Source: Chromera velia
Lineage: Eukaryota; Sar; Chromeraceae
Assembly: GCA_018398765.1 (NCBI GenBank)
Contig: JAHBMJ010000006.1
Span: 1-60,344, forward strand
DNA: 60,344 nucleotides
Direction: 5' to 3'
The position numbers were made by a program, and so were the translations under genes. The number at the start of each line of letters is the position of its first letter. Positions within the stretch are counted from its first letter, which is position 1. The notes under the pieces were generated by a model, which saw only the letters and a program-made list of their open reading frames with translations, did no database searches and was not told where the DNA came from. Positions 11,272 to 23,459 of this stretch are shown in pieces.

Positions 11272-12367
11272 TTTAGAGCCTGTTTGCATACCATTGGCAC
11301 GCAAATGAACTTTTATATGGCCCCCATGCTAGGAATGGATCTTAAATGCAGTTTCCCCCCTATCGTTAAATGTTTATAGACAATAGAGATCTGTAGATCA
11401 TCTGACAAGACATCATATTATGCGGAACCTATCAATCAATCAATCAATTAATTATATATGTTAGAGTTCAAATTTGTAATCATGATTGATTCTTTAAAAA
11501 AAATCCTCAAAGTCTGTTACAGTGTTACTAGCAAATAATAACGTTTCATGTTTGAAGTTCACATTTCATAATTCGACTCCATGCAGGTTGAATTATTGAA
11601 TTAAAAACAAAACAAATCATCTCTGCCACGGATTCTTTCTTTTAAAGTTCTTTGCACTGTTACCCATGCATGCAATGCCATGCATGCAAAGCGATCGACA
11701 TGCAAAGTCAATCAGTGCATGTTGTGAGAGGATACTGGAGAGCCAAATTTCCATCCAGATTCCACACACACACACACACAGCGACTTCTTTGCTCGTTCA
11801 CTCATTTCCTTCGCTACTAATTCTTTCTTCTGATCTCTCTTCCTACGAAAATCGACCCGATCCTTTTGGCACGGCCGCTAGCTAAAGCAGAAAGAGAAAC
11901 CAGACAGAGAGACGGTATCAGTGAGTCAGTCATGCACAGCAGACTCAGGAGTCCTGTAGATCTTCTTCGAAACTCACAACAGACAGACTCCTTCCCTCCT
12001 TCAAGAAATAATCGAAAAAGAACTTTGAATTAAATGCAGATTGCCTCGACATCTCTGTCTGTCTGGTTTTGAATTCTCGTCAACCTCGTTTGTTTCTTTC
12101 TGTCGTGCAAGGGAAAGACAGAGCAAAGAGACGGCAAGACGCGAAGAAGAGAAAAGTGGAGGGAAACTTGAAGGAACAAGGGGGGTCAATCAGGAAACAA
12201 GAAAAGAAATGCCCCGTGTTCTTCTGTTGTTGGTCTTGAGGACATCCTGTAGCTTGGCTGTTTTTCTGTTCTGTTGCATAGTCTCTCATTGTTGGGACAG
12301 AAATTGGAGAGAGAGAAAGATGTATGCTGTCAGAAAGACAGCAAACGCCCCAACGGACGTGCGTTCG

Positions 12368-12411
<44 letters not shown>

Positions 12412-14086
12412 TAGGGGACTTGCAGCGCTACTCCCGGAAAAGGAAAAAAACAAACAGACCATCTGTCAGCACACGGCAGAGACAGACAGACAAGTAAGCT
12501 CTGTCTGATCTCTTTACACAGGCACAAGACAAGGAACAATGCACCCGATTCAAAAGGATTCATTCAAACATGCACGCACAACATGGCAATGACAGCACGA
12601 AGAGAAGAAAGAGAACGGTGATCGGTCAAAACCCAAGCAAGCACACGCAGACATGCAGAGGAGGAATGAATGAATAAAACTTGATCGACGGACTCAGGGC
12701 CCTCAAAGACCGACACACCTCCATCCAGGTCAAGAAGCAAAAGCACCGTTGATGACGCGGTCAACCGGCCTGCCCCTTCCTTCATGTGCTCACTCACACA
12801 CTTAACACGCATATCGATTCCAATCCAATTTAGTACTGACTGAAGGGAAGAACAAAAGAACGAACGAACGAAGGGACACACCCGAACAGTCCATCCCTCC
12901 CTCCCTTCCCAGACACACTCCAGACACACAAATAAGAGAGGGTTTCTTTCTTTCTGCCTTTCATCTCTTCAATTGACTGTATTGTGACTTTCAGACCTTC
13001 CCTTGATCATGCACAAAGTCCCTCCCAAACTTCGATCACGGTACCGTCAAACGACATCCTTTCTCTCTTTTCAAGTCGCAAACAGAGAGAGAAACCGTGC
13101 CGAGCTAACACGCACCGCCTCAACAGAGGGGAGGCCAGCTCATCACAGCCCCTCTAGCTCTTTCCATGCATCCATCCATCCTTCTTCTGTACACACTGAA
13201 GAACAGAGCAACAAGCAAGACAGACAAGACACATCAAATGAATGCGTCCACATCCGACGAAACAGATTGCCGTCATTTGTGCGCACCAGCACACGCAACA
13301 AACAAAACACACAGTAGGAGAGAAAGAAAGGCACTAGAGACACGCGCGTCTCACTCCTTAATTCTCCCACGTCTCTCTCTCTCTTTCTATGTACAGGAAA
13401 GAAGGAAAAGCACGACTGCATGCCAAGCCGCTGTCAGGCCCTCAAAAGGCTGGCTGGCTCCCTTCTATCGGCATCTCCTTCTCTCGTGCAAAATGGATAA
13501 ATGAATGAATGAGTGAAAACATTCTTTCTTTGTTTCTCTCTCCTTGCGCCCACTCAAACAGAATGCAGGCTGCAGACGGATGAATGGATAAATATTCACA
13601 GGAAGTAAATACAAAAGACTGAAGACGAAAATCAATTTTTTGTGCCTCTCCTCAAATCTCCAGACAGACTTTCCCCTTTGCAGAGCTCCCACAGCTCTCT
13701 TCACCTCGCGATGGTTTTTGTTTTGCCTCTTTTCCAGACTGAAGGATGAACGAGTCAGGCGATGTGAAGGCTCCGCTCTTCTCTTCTGTTCTCTTTTCTT
13801 CGTCTAGACCGAACAGCAGGGAAACCTGAAGGAAAAACAAGCAGCTAGCAGAAAGAAGACGCACCATGCATGCATGCACCCATCAATCAAAGCAGCGACG
13901 TGCCCTTTACCCAAGAAACCCTTTTTGTCTACTCCTCTTTTCTTCGTCCCCTTCTTTGCTTTGTTCCCATGAAAGAGAGATGACATGTCCAACCGACGAG
14001 AGCAAAAAGCAGTTGATCAAAGTCCAACCATCACCTCTCCCTACCCCTCCCCTTTTCTGTGTGCATTCTCCTCTCCACTTGATCCC
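11272..14086. other. Intergenic region with CA microsatellite, no firm gene
   Basis: It contains CATGCATGCA words near 11,665-11,690 and 13,866-13,878, a (CA)n run at about 12,371-12,408 and many AGACAGACA-type strings. Minus-strand fragments such as one near 12,790-12,700 (TASSTVLLLLDLDGG) and one near 12,280-12,200 (MQQNRKTAKLQDVL) look mildly exon-like. I cannot chain them into a gene with consistent phases. Confidence 0.4.
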
Positions 14087-15953
14087 TCAACCGAAAACCG
14101 AGGGCAGCAGAGAGGAGTGGAGGAAGGAGTCACCCACACATCCCCCCATGGGATCAGCAGGCTCAGATCCCCCCCCGTGAAGCTGCCCGAAAGCAGGCCC
14201 ACCGAGGAGGTGGGGGGGGCAAGGAGAAGGAGGAGTCTGCTGCTGAAAACCGAAGAGGCAGCCGTTGTTGAAGTCTCCCCCCATGCCCTCGCTCTCCTGC
14301 TCTCTCTCCCAGTCACTCTCCATCTGACCAAAGAACCTGGGACGCTTGTGCATGCAGGGGGGAAGGAGACCGTTTCCGTACTGGTTCTGCATCAGAGGGC
14401 TGTCACCGCCTTGGTCTCCTGCAATCATCCCCTCGTCCCCTCCGTTGGCTGTCTCGTCTTCTTCGAACATTCTCATGTCATGCTGGGGGAGAGTGGTGGT
14501 GTCCCTGGCCATCCCGGTGACCAAGTCGAATGAGGGGGGGCGCATCAGAGGCGGAATATGAGAGTCTGCTCCGTCTCCAAAGCCTGCAGGGGCCATCAGC
14601 TGATCACCGGAAGATGCGTGGGAGAACGGAAAGGGGCCCGAGGGAAGGCCACTGAATGAGAATCTCCTGTGGAGAGGAGAGTCCGGATAGTTTCTGTGAT
14701 ACTGGAAACCCTCGAATGAGTTTGAGGGGGGAAGGAGGAAGGAGCCCTGTCTGGTTGTAGCGTTGGTAGGTGACTCTCCTCCTGTCCATTGAGGTCCTTC
14801 TTCAGGATCCATCAACAGCTCTCTCGAGGCCGCTCTCTTGCTTCCTCTCTGCTCGTCTCCCTCTCCCTCCACATCCATGAAGGAACCTGTTGAGGAAGAG
14901 GACGAGCCTTCTGCCATCATTCCGCCGGTCTGCTGCTGCTGATGCTGAGGACCCCAGAAGGCCTCATGAAGGGTCACGTTGACTGGGGTAGAGGCAGCAG
15001 ACACCTCGGCACTGTGGGGGGGGGAGCCGGATGGGGACACACTGCCAGAGACCTCTGTAGCGGCCTGGGGGGAGAAGAGGCCGCAGGTGCTTGCCGCCTC
15101 AGTAGGTGAGAAGGGCCCCCTGGTGGTGGTCTCTGAGAAGGTGGAGGGTGTCAGATCCTTGCCCCCCTTTCCCCCCATCCCCCCATTGCGGAGGGGGAGA
15201 GGAAGGAATTGGCCTCTCTGAGTGGAGGCGACCTGCTGGGGTCTCGAGGCTGCGAGCTGATCGAAGTCTTCATCAGATCTTCTTCCCAATGGGGAGGGGA
15301 AGGGGGTGAGTGAGTTGGGAGGAAGGAAGGGACCGGATAGAGGCAGGGGAGCGCCCGGGGGAAGGGTGTGGGGGGACTGGCTGGGGTCGGCAAAGTTGCC
15401 TTGCTGCCATTGGTTGAAGAAGTGCATCGGGGGTGTCAGCTGTGCACCTGCGGGCATCATAGGGGGGAAGGGTGAAGCGTCACCCGCCACTTGGTGGTGG
15501 GTCTGGGGGGACAGCAGGTGCATGGGTGGGAGAGGAGGAGCGAATTCCTGATCCTCCTCCTCCTCGGATCCTTCCCCCTCAGCATCTGGGTGCATGGTGT
15601 GCTGCTGGGAGTGGTGGTGGAAACTTGATCCCCCCTCACTGTCACTGTGCCCATCTGCAACGTCGTCCCCGCAATCAGGCGTGGTCTGTCTTGAGGTGAC
15701 ACCAGGAGAAGCAACACCCCCCCTGCTGCGGAGAAGGAGACGTCGAACGGTCAACTGCTGAACAACCCTCCCGCCCTCATCAGAAACTGTGACCTTCTCC
15801 CTCTGTGCAGGGGGGGCCTCTGCCTCCTCCTGTGACCCACACAGATGCGCATCCTGCTGTTCGGTCTCGGTGGCAGCAACTCTCTTCTTGATGATGGCGA
15901 GGGGTCCTCTGCCCTTCCTCGTGGGACCCCTGAAGACATTAATTAAACAAAGA

Positions 15954-15999
<46 letters not shown>

Positions 16000-17316
16000 G
16001 CAACTATGATCAGAAATTGTTGAAGGTGAAAACTAAACTCATGAAGATGAGAAGCGGGCAGCAAAGTGGCTCTGGAAAGTGCGAAAAAGAGAGGTTTGGA
16101 GAGATAGCAGGCTAGAAAAGACACCTCATACAGTCCAATGCCTCCCTCCACCCCTGCCTTGCTGCAAATCCTGCAGACAAACTCACTTGGCGGCATCCCG
16201 AGGATAGAACCAGACGAATCCAAAGTCTTGGTTGGCTGCGGCCTCCCCCCTTTCGACCTTCAAGGTCTTCACATGAACGTCCGGGTTGGCCTTCAACTCA
16301 AAACCTCTGAGCACTACGTGGACAGTCTCACCATTTCCGCTGGCAACGTGGAACTGTTCACGGCGCCCCCCACCTCTGGTAGACATGACCCCCCCCTCAA
16401 TGAGCTTCAGAGGACCCCAAATGACCACACCCGTCTGGGGCAGGGCGCGGTGATTCAGTGCATAGCGACTCAGCGTATCTTTCAGGGTCTTTTCGTATTG
16501 AGCATCGGCAATAACTGTGATAGGGTCCGCACCGAGGGAAAAGAACTGGTGTGTGAGCCTGGCAATCAACTCCTTCTTCACTTCCTTGAAGAAAGTCCCT
16601 CGGCAACTTGCCTTGCCGAATGTGGCGGGCCACTGCGGACAGACAACAGCACGAAATGTGAGCGATGGAGCAGCACGAACAACAGGTGAGTCATTTCGCG
16701 CGAATTCATTGATCCACTAACAGGCAGCCAGCAAGCCGTACACCTCAGTTTCTCGGTAGCCGAGTACAATATGTATAAGCATGAGGTAAGAGAAGGAGAG
16801 GAAGGGCAAAAGACCGACCGAGAGTTGTCCTTGAGGGAGGAATTCCACTCTAGCAGTTGCTGCATCCAGATCTGTGGCCTCGACCACCGCAGCGATGGCA
16901 GCGTCCACTGTTTCATTGATCACCTGCAGACGACAGCACGCACCCAAGAACACCTGATGATGCAGCAAAAGAGCATAAGCCTGCTCGCTTGAACAGGGAG
17001 GACCAGTCCACAGCACCGTTTCACCAGCAAGCCCTTATATCTGATCTTCCACACTGACCTTTGTGAGGCGAGAGTCTACAGTCTGTTCACAGGGGACCAG
17101 CGGAAAGGATGTGGGAACCTGCAGACGTGGAAGGCATACAGGATGGCTTCAAGTTGAAGGTCAAAGCGAAGCACGGGGGCAAAGCGCAGGTACGATGGCT
17201 GACCTGAAAGAGCATTTCTTTGCGAAGGTCAGGTGTAGAGGTGTTGCGAGAATGTGGTAGAACGCCACAAAGAAGTGGCCAGCAACAACGAAAGACGGTT
17301 TGATGCACTACTCCGA
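14087..17316 (-). CDS. Five-exon protein: folded N-terminal region plus long Pro/Ser/Gly-rich tail
   Basis: The proposed minus-strand exons are 17,316-17,204, 17,118-17,059, 16,923-16,819, 16,632-16,187 and 15,929-14,087. All junctions are GT-AG and the phases agree; for example GCC GCC AA|GTGAGT joins ...CTTCAG|G GGT CCC to give DAAKGPTRKGRG. The N-terminal third (VINETVDAAIAAVV, KKELIARLTHQFFSLGADP, TGVVIWGPLKLIEGG, HVVLRGFELKANPDVHVK, FGFVWFYPRDAAK) looks globular with alternating helix and strand. The last roughly 610 residues are disordered, with many SP/TP sites, poly-Q, His-rich and acidic runs. That pattern suggests a regulatory or transcription-related nuclear protein, but I do not recognise the family. 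The first exon and start codon are not certain and may lie near 17,320-17,400. The gene is divergent from EF-Ts. Confidence 0.7.
15957..15998. repeat. (GGCA)n microsatellite in an intron
   Basis: About ten tandem GGCA units lie in the 257-bp last intron (15,930-16,186) of the minus-strand gene. Reading through this array gives a spurious PACLPACLP start to the last exon. Confidence 0.95.
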
Positions 17317-17887
17317 CTTGCAGATGAAAGAGGTAAGGTGGAGAGGGAGAGAGATAGATAGAGGAATGCCTTGTGCTGAGTAGTGAGAAGGAAGGGGGCA
17401 GGGAACAGCTTCCTTCAATTGAAGATTTGTGAGTCACGTGTTGCGTGTGCGTGTGTTGTGGCTGTGTTGCAGGGCGCCTGTTTTGCCTCACGCAGCTCGC
17501 CACATTAAAAAAGGGCCCAGAGAAACTGCGTGCAAAAAAAGCGGACAGTTTTGTGAGTGGCTCATGTGTAAAGTCGAGCAGAAAGGGATTTGTGCCATCT
17601 GTGGAACTCCATCACTCCGATCCTGCCGGGGCCTGGGGCCCGCAAGGGCCGCCCCGCAGACCCACCTTCCACCACACATCGGGGGCACGCCGGGGCACCA
17701 CTCCTCTCTTCGAGAAGTCCGTCTCCGCAAAAGAGTTGACGATTCTTCCTTCATCTTTTGCGCGAAGAAACGCTCGATCATGAAAGGCGATCTCACAGAT
17801 CCGCAGCGAGAAAAGCGAAGGAGTGGGATCTTGAGAGTGGCTGTTTTGTCTTCAACAAATTCTTCGTTTTTCCCTGTCTCTGCAATC
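17317..17887. promoter_or_regulatory. Divergent 5' region between the Pro/Ser-rich gene and EF-Ts
   Basis: The two genes are transcribed away from each other from this interval. An open frame runs into EF-Ts from 17,429, with an in-frame ATG at 17,780, but its residues show no conserved character. The region probably holds both promoters and 5' leaders. No TATA-like element is obvious. Confidence 0.4.
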
Positions 17888-19135
17888 ATGCTCGCAGTCC
17901 GCTCTCTTGGACTTGTGTCCAGCTTCGGCAGTCTGAAGACTTTTCAAAGGCCTCTCCTTCATCTGCACCGATCTTTCTCCAGTACACAGCCCTCTGCAGA
18001 GTTGGTGAAGCAGCTGCGCCAGAATACGGGTGCTTCGATAGGAAAATGTCGGGAAGCTTTGAAGGAGACGGCAAATGATTTGGAGGGGGCAGCGAGGTGG
18101 TTGAGGGAGAACGGAGTTCAGGCTGTGGCTGCAAAGTCCTTACGTGCAGCAGGTGAGGGCCTTGTGGCTTGTGTGTGCCGTTTGCCCTCGGGTGGGTTGG
18201 AGGTTTTTCGAAGTCCGAAGTCGAAGGCAGAATCGGAAGGAAAAACTGAGGGGGATGGTAGTTCGGTGCAGGTGCCTGAAAGCGCAGTTTTACTCGAGGT
18301 CAATTCAGAAACTGACTTTGTTGCCCAAAATGATTTGTTTAAGAGATTTGTCCGATTGACTGTTGACGCAAGTGCCCGAATGTCACAGCATGGGGGTGGG
18401 CAGGAAGGAGACGGCATGCTTTTGTCAGTGGCAGACGTGGAAGGTACACAACTGACAGAACCTGTGGATGCATCCAAAGTGCCGTCTCTCCAGGTGGGCG
18501 AGGCGCTGCAACAGCTGTCAGCTCTCGTGGGTGAGAAGCTGGTCATTCAGCGGGCGGGGCTTTTGAATTCATCAGCGAGGGCATTTGTGTCTGGGTACGT
18601 GCACAATGAGGCATCGCCAGGTGTGGGGCGCTTGGGCGCATTGGTGGGCCTGAGTGCGCCTGATGTAGGTACTCTTCCTGAGCAGATCGGGCTTTTGAAT
18701 GGTTTTGCGAGGGCGCTTGCGATGCAGGCTGCTGCCACGCGGCCGTCATTTGTGACTGAAGCGTCAGTGCCCTCGTCCACGATGGAGGCTGAACGTCAAA
18801 TTCTGAAAGCGGCCGTGCTTCATGAAGAAGCGCAATCGGGACGAGGAGGGAAGAGCGAGGAGGTGGTGATGAAAGTTGTTGCAGGGCGGTTGAAGAAGCA
18901 AATGGAAGACGAGGTTCTGGAGTTACAAGAAATGCTCACGTGGAGTAGGGTTGTGGGGGAAGAGGAGGGTAAGCAATTGTTGCAGCAAGCAGGGAAGAAA
19001 GAGGGGGGAAAACTGACAGTCAAAGCTGCGTGTGAGGTAATCAGCAAGGCGGTGGGGGGTCCTGTCCGCCCTTCTCACTTGATGATCTTTGGAATAGGCA
19101 TGCGGGCTCCCGTAATTTCCTTCGAATCGAAGTAA
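17888..19135 (+). CDS. TSFM: Mitochondrial translation elongation factor Ts, 415 aa
   Basis: EF-Ts recycles EF-Tu by exchanging GDP for GTP. After an Arg/Ser/Leu-rich mitochondrial targeting leader (about 1-35, ending in HRSFSSTQPS), the UBA-like N-terminal domain reads TGASIGKCREALKET...WLRENG, matching the family's TGAGxMDCKKAL...WLREKG. The signature of the second motif is NSETDFVAQND (about residue 139), which contacts EF-Tu. Two core dimerisation subdomains follow, ending HLMIFGIGMRAPVISF. At 415 residues it is longer than typical mitochondrial EF-Ts (about 320) because of insertions around 113-130 and 250-300. The start at 17,888 is chosen because it gives the targeting leader; the upstream in-frame ATG at 17,780 would add 36 residues. 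No introns. A plastid location is possible in an alga. Confidence 0.92.
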   Translation: MLAVRSLGLVSSFGSLKTFQRPLLHLHRSFSSTQPSAELVKQLRQNTGASIGKCREALKETANDLEGAARWLRENGVQAVAAKSLRAAGEGLVACVCRLPSGGLEVFRSPKSKAESEGKTEGDGSSVQVPESAVLLEVNSETDFVAQNDLFKRFVRLTVDASARMSQHGGGQEGDGMLLSVADVEGTQLTEPVDASKVPSLQVGEALQQLSALVGEKLVIQRAGLLNSSARAFVSGYVHNEASPGVGRLGALVGLSAPDVGTLPEQIGLLNGFARALAMQAAATRPSFVTEASVPSSTMEAERQILKAAVLHEEAQSGRGGKSEEVVMKVVAGRLKKQMEDEVLELQEMLTWSRVVGEEEGKQLLQQAGKKEGGKLTVKAACEVISKAVGGPVRPSHLMIFGIGMRAPVISFESK

Positions 19136-20514
19136 GTGTCAGGAAAAGTTAGCAGGAAAGACTGAAAATGGACCTGAAGGAAGCTTCCTTGCATGAGAGA
19201 GATCAAATTAGTTTGTGGTGTTTTCTGACGACAGGTCCGATCTGTTTATGAAAGTATCGGCACAGGAGAAATGCAGACCGTCTACCTTGTGCGTTGTTGT
19301 CATTGGCAGTTCTCAGACTCAAATTCTTTCTCATCTCCGAGCGTCCGTGGGGGTAGGCGCTGTTCAGTTCTTTTCTGTCTATGCATATACGTATACATAT
19401 ACAGATGCACGTAAGCGTGTACGTGTCTGCCACCTTCCTCTGCCTCGTTTGCGTTCGCGGAGGGAAAAAGGAAAAAAGGGTGCTGTTCTCTGCGTCTCCA
19501 TTGTTGAATAAATGACTGCATGAGAAGGGAAGAGAAGAGTGCAAAGACGTGAGGATTCTGCTTCTTCTTCCGTCCATGTCTTGCTCTCTGCCACTCCCCG
19601 TCTTATTCTGTTTCAATACAACTGTTTGTTAATCTGTTTTTTTGTTGTCTTTATGAGAAAGGGACAGAAAAAAAAACATAGAATCGACATGTTATGTCTC
19701 TTGCGAGTCGTACCTGTTTGTCTGTCAGTCTTTTTCTTTCGTTCGCTCACTTCCCGCACGTTCGTCGTCTCTCTTGCCTAATCTGTCGGTTTACCTGGTT
19801 GTCCCTAGCTGCTTTACTTGCATGTCTGCTTGAAAGCACAAAAGAAAAAAGCAAGGAAAGAAGGTGTGTGGCCGGGACGAAAAAAAAGAAAGGAACTTTC
19901 ACTACTGCCTGCCTGTCGACCTGTCTGTTTGTCTGGCTGGCTGGCTGGCACGTGAAATCTCCTAGGAAATCTCATCGGAGGAGCGGCGGCAAGGGGCGCT
20001 TAAGTCTGCATGTCCCCTTTGGGAGCCAAGTTTGGGCCCCTTTACGTGTGTCTCATTGTCTTTGCTTTCCTAGGTGCTTTCTTTGATTTTGTCTTGTTTT
20101 ATTTTTGTTTTAAAAAAAGAAAAAAAAAATGAACTGTTGGATGGATGGTTAAATTTGGCTATGCTAGTGTGGAAGTATTTTAGTCTAGCTGTCTGTTACT
20201 GGCAGTTAGTCTGTTTAAATATAATCTTAGAAATATATTAAATTCGGGTATTAATCCTAAATTCCTAATAAGTTTTTTTAGTTTTTGAATGGGAAAACGT
20301 TTCCGATCTAGAAAAGGATAGGATAGGATAGAATAGGATTTAATATTATAAATCTGTTCCGGGTTCCCCCGCGGTTCACTGCCTGGGGGGGTGACTGCCA
20401 GGATGATTCTGGATGAAGGAGTCCTAGTTATCTTACATGCCATCGATCATTCAAAAGTTATCCTACGTACTAATTTTTCAAGTATAATACTTATGAAAAG
20501 TTGCTAGGATATAA
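19136..20514. other. 3' region of EF-Ts and intergenic spacer
   Basis: It contains pyrimidine-rich strings, a (CTGG)n run at about 19,935-19,948 and GGATA repeats at about 20,306-20,340. The sequence turns AT-rich after 20,090. No gene is seen. Confidence 0.5.
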
Positions 20515-20695
20515 TTAATGTTGGTGATGATGATGATGATGTGACTAAACCTGGCAGCCATCGTATCCCAATGGCAAAGGGCAGTCTGTGAGCATTCATG
20601 TCATATTGCAAGCTAGGAGCACGCTAGCGAATGCTCGCCTAAAGCGGCCGAACTTTAGGACTACTAGCTAGCAAAGCGCTGCTCCTCAGGATCGA

Positions 20696-21232
20696 TCAGT
20701 CTGGTCCTAGGCATACAGCAATGAGGGCACTGGCCTTTCTGGCGTCCCTCTGAAGAAGAACCAAGAAGTACCGCCTTACATGCTCCTCGGCCTGCCCCAA
20801 TCCTCTACCCCCTCGGGCCTCCTGTTTTTCTCCGTACTCACATACTTCTTCTATCGACATACGCTCCAGTCGCCTATACCAGAGATCGCTCAGTCTCCCC
20901 CGCGGTACTTCCGTTCGAACACAAGTTATCAGGCGGTGAATCGGGTCGTCAATCAGTTTTTCACAAGTTTTCTCTTCACAGGCCTTGCAAATTGATTCAA
21001 CCTTCCCCCCATGGTTTGCCCCCCCTCCAACAACGGCGTACAACACAGGGCGGAAAACTTCCCCGGGGGATGCCAGGAACTGCTTGGCGAGTGGTTCAAC
21101 CGAAGGAGACCTTAGGCCCCCCTTTCCCTCCGCCAGGTTTCCTAAGACCAGTTTTGCAAAGCGTTGGCTGCTTCTATTCTCCTTCTGATAATCAGTCAGG
21201 CAGGCAAACGGAGGAAAAGACACGCCATGCAT
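20696..21232 (-). pseudogene. LINE ORF2 C-terminal region with CCHC-like zinc knuckle
   Basis: It continues the reverse-transcriptase frame after a stop near 21,299. The key motif is ICKACEEKTC...HRLITC, a C-x2-C-x13-H-x4-C arrangement typical of the end of LINE ORF2 proteins. It is followed by LSDLWYRRLERMSIEEV and a stop at 20,696, about 100 bp before the conserved 3' tail. Confidence 0.8.
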
Positions 21233-21298
21233 TCCTTGTCTACCTTATCTCCCCCCTCTCCTTTCCGTCACGGAGACCGGGTTTGCCCAGTCTCCCAA

Positions 21299-23098
21299 CT
21301 ATTCGTTGACTTCTCTGCTTCTCGCCCCCCTTCTCAACCTGCTATCTGAGGTTCTAAAATCAACCTCATCAGGTTCACCTTCAAGAAGGGCCGAACTGAT
21401 GGGTTGCACAAGCCTCTTTGCCAACCCCGACCACGCCCTAAGCTCCCCCCTCCTGTGGCATGCCCACAGCGCTTGAGGCAAAGCCAATCGCGCAAAGGAA
21501 AGACTTCTCAAATACCCTCCCACTCTGACACTGAGAATCTCTCTCATAGGCCTCAGCCCAACGGCTGCAAGGGTGGGAAAGATAAAAGAATTCCAGGACA
21601 GACGGAGAGACCAATACACAAAACGAAGCTGAAGAGAGTCTAAGCATTGGATATCAGATTCTCGAATCGGGAGGGCTTCAAGGGAATAAGTGGCGGCGGG
21701 TTCCCATGTCCCCCTGAAGAGGGACATGCGACTATGTGGAGCCCCTCCCACTCCCTTCTCTGCAGCTTCAAGTCTGGCAGTCACAGACTTACGAGGGTTC
21801 GCATCACAGAAGACCTGACAACCCAAGTATCTGTAACTTTCTACCCATTCAACCGTCCGACCCTTGAAAAGAATTTTTTCCTCCCCCCCTTTGCCTGCTA
21901 ATCTCATCACTTTCGTTTTTTTTAAATTCACTGTCAGACCTCACGTGTCATAATACATGGCCAACCGATCCATTCTCTTTTGGAGGTCGCGGGGGGAGTG
22001 CCCAAAGATTACGAGATCATTTGTATATTAACCGATGCTCTCTATTAGAAGGTTTCCCAGCCTCACTTCCTGGGATGAATCCTCCCGTCGATCTCTACTC
22101 TGGAGACTAACTGAGGTATGCAAATTATTGATGAAGAGAAGAAATAGGAGAGGAGAGAGAGTGTCACCTTGTTTTACTCCTGTTCCCTCTTCAAATATGC
22201 TTTCCGACCCGTCAATCTTCCCCATGACCTTAATATACATTGCATAGATCATATTAATGTCTCCTTCTGAAAGCCCCTCCTCTCTAAGTCTCTGGATCAA
22301 TTTCTTTCTGTCAACTCTATCAAATGCCTTGCTAAAGTCTACGAAACATGCGAATAAAGGTCTCTTTTTGTTTCTAGAAGTTTCACAAAGGGCAAACAAA
22401 GCATGAATGGCCTCTCTAGTCCCCACTCCCTTTCTGAATCCTATCTGTCTATCGTCTATCCTTGCTCTCAGATGGAGGCGAGAATCCATCAACAAAGCAA
22501 AGAGCTTAGCCAGAAGGGTCGCTATATGAATAGGCCTCCATTCATCCACTAGCGGAGACACGGGGCCTTTGGAGACTGGGACAATGCGAATGAAGTTCCA
22601 TGTAGACGGCCAGTAAGAGAAGAGATGAAAGAAATTAAAAAAAATAAAGAGAAAAAAACGGGGGAGACGCGACGACCCGAAATACAGAGCAGCGTATTTA
22701 GGAGAGAGACCCTCAAGCCTAGCCCCCTTATTTGGGTTTACTTTTTTTATGACCGTCTCATATAAGGAAAGGGAGAAGAAAGGAGACCGAAGGGGAAGAG
22801 GAGGGCTGGAAGGTAGGGAGAGGTTGGGAAGTCCCTCTCCTTCAAACACCGACGCCCAGAAATTGGAGAAAGCATCTGCCGACGGTCTGTTCCCTGCTCC
22901 ATCCCCTCCCATCTGTTGCGCCCTCTTCCACTTCCACACCGCTGAGGGGTCCCTAGCAGCCTCCTGTGCAAGACGCTCTACCTGTGCACACGCGTATGCC
23001 TTTCTTTTCCTTGCGATCAACCTTCCCCTTTCCCTTACCAGCTTGTCTTTATGTCTCATTCGTTCTTCTCTGGATCTATCATTACTTCGTCTGCCCAC
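21299..23098 (-). pseudogene. LINE reverse transcriptase, inactivated
   Basis: RT motifs are in order: NPNKGARLEGLSPKYAA, then WRPIHIATLLAKLFALLMDSRL, RQIGFRKGVGTREAIHAL, FACFVDFSKAFDRVDR (first catalytic Asp) and GVKQGDTLSPLLFLLFIN. The catalytic YADD box is replaced by stop-Tyr-Thr-Asn-Asp (minus strand near 22,032-22,018). Both changes from YADD fit G-to-A transitions. A second stop follows at about 21,945 before GLTVNLKKTKVMRLAG, the usual thumb-region motif. All these pieces share one frame, so the decay is by point mutation. Alternative reading as an active element is excluded by the stops. Confidence 0.9.
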
Positions 23099-23459
23099 TG
23101 TTTATGTTCTTCTCTCTCAGCCTTCCTTACCTTTTCATTTATTTCTTTACACTTCCGGTCCCACCAAGGGGCGGTTATCTGTCCTTTTTTTTGTTTGTCG
23201 GATTTCTTTCTACCCCTCTACTTCCTCTCCCCCGGTTGTGCTAACTTCCTTTCCTATTCAACTGCTAGGCCCTTAACTCTCTCAGCCAGGGTCTCAAGGA
23301 TGGATGCAGGAGGGATTGGCTGACTGGGGGGGGGAGGGGGGGGGGAAACATGAAAGAGAGGGAGACCATTATGAAATAATTCTGCAGCTTTCTCACCAGT
23401 GTCCCATAAACCAGGCCAGCATGCCTCAGAAAGCTGTCGAACGGAAGACGCCAGGATAG

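Noticed and set aside
15930-16003. Start of the 638-codon minus-strand frame (PACLPACLP...)
   Set aside because: It is read-through of an intronic (GGCA)n array. A strong acceptor at 15,930 and a matching donor at 16,186 place the exon start at 15,929.
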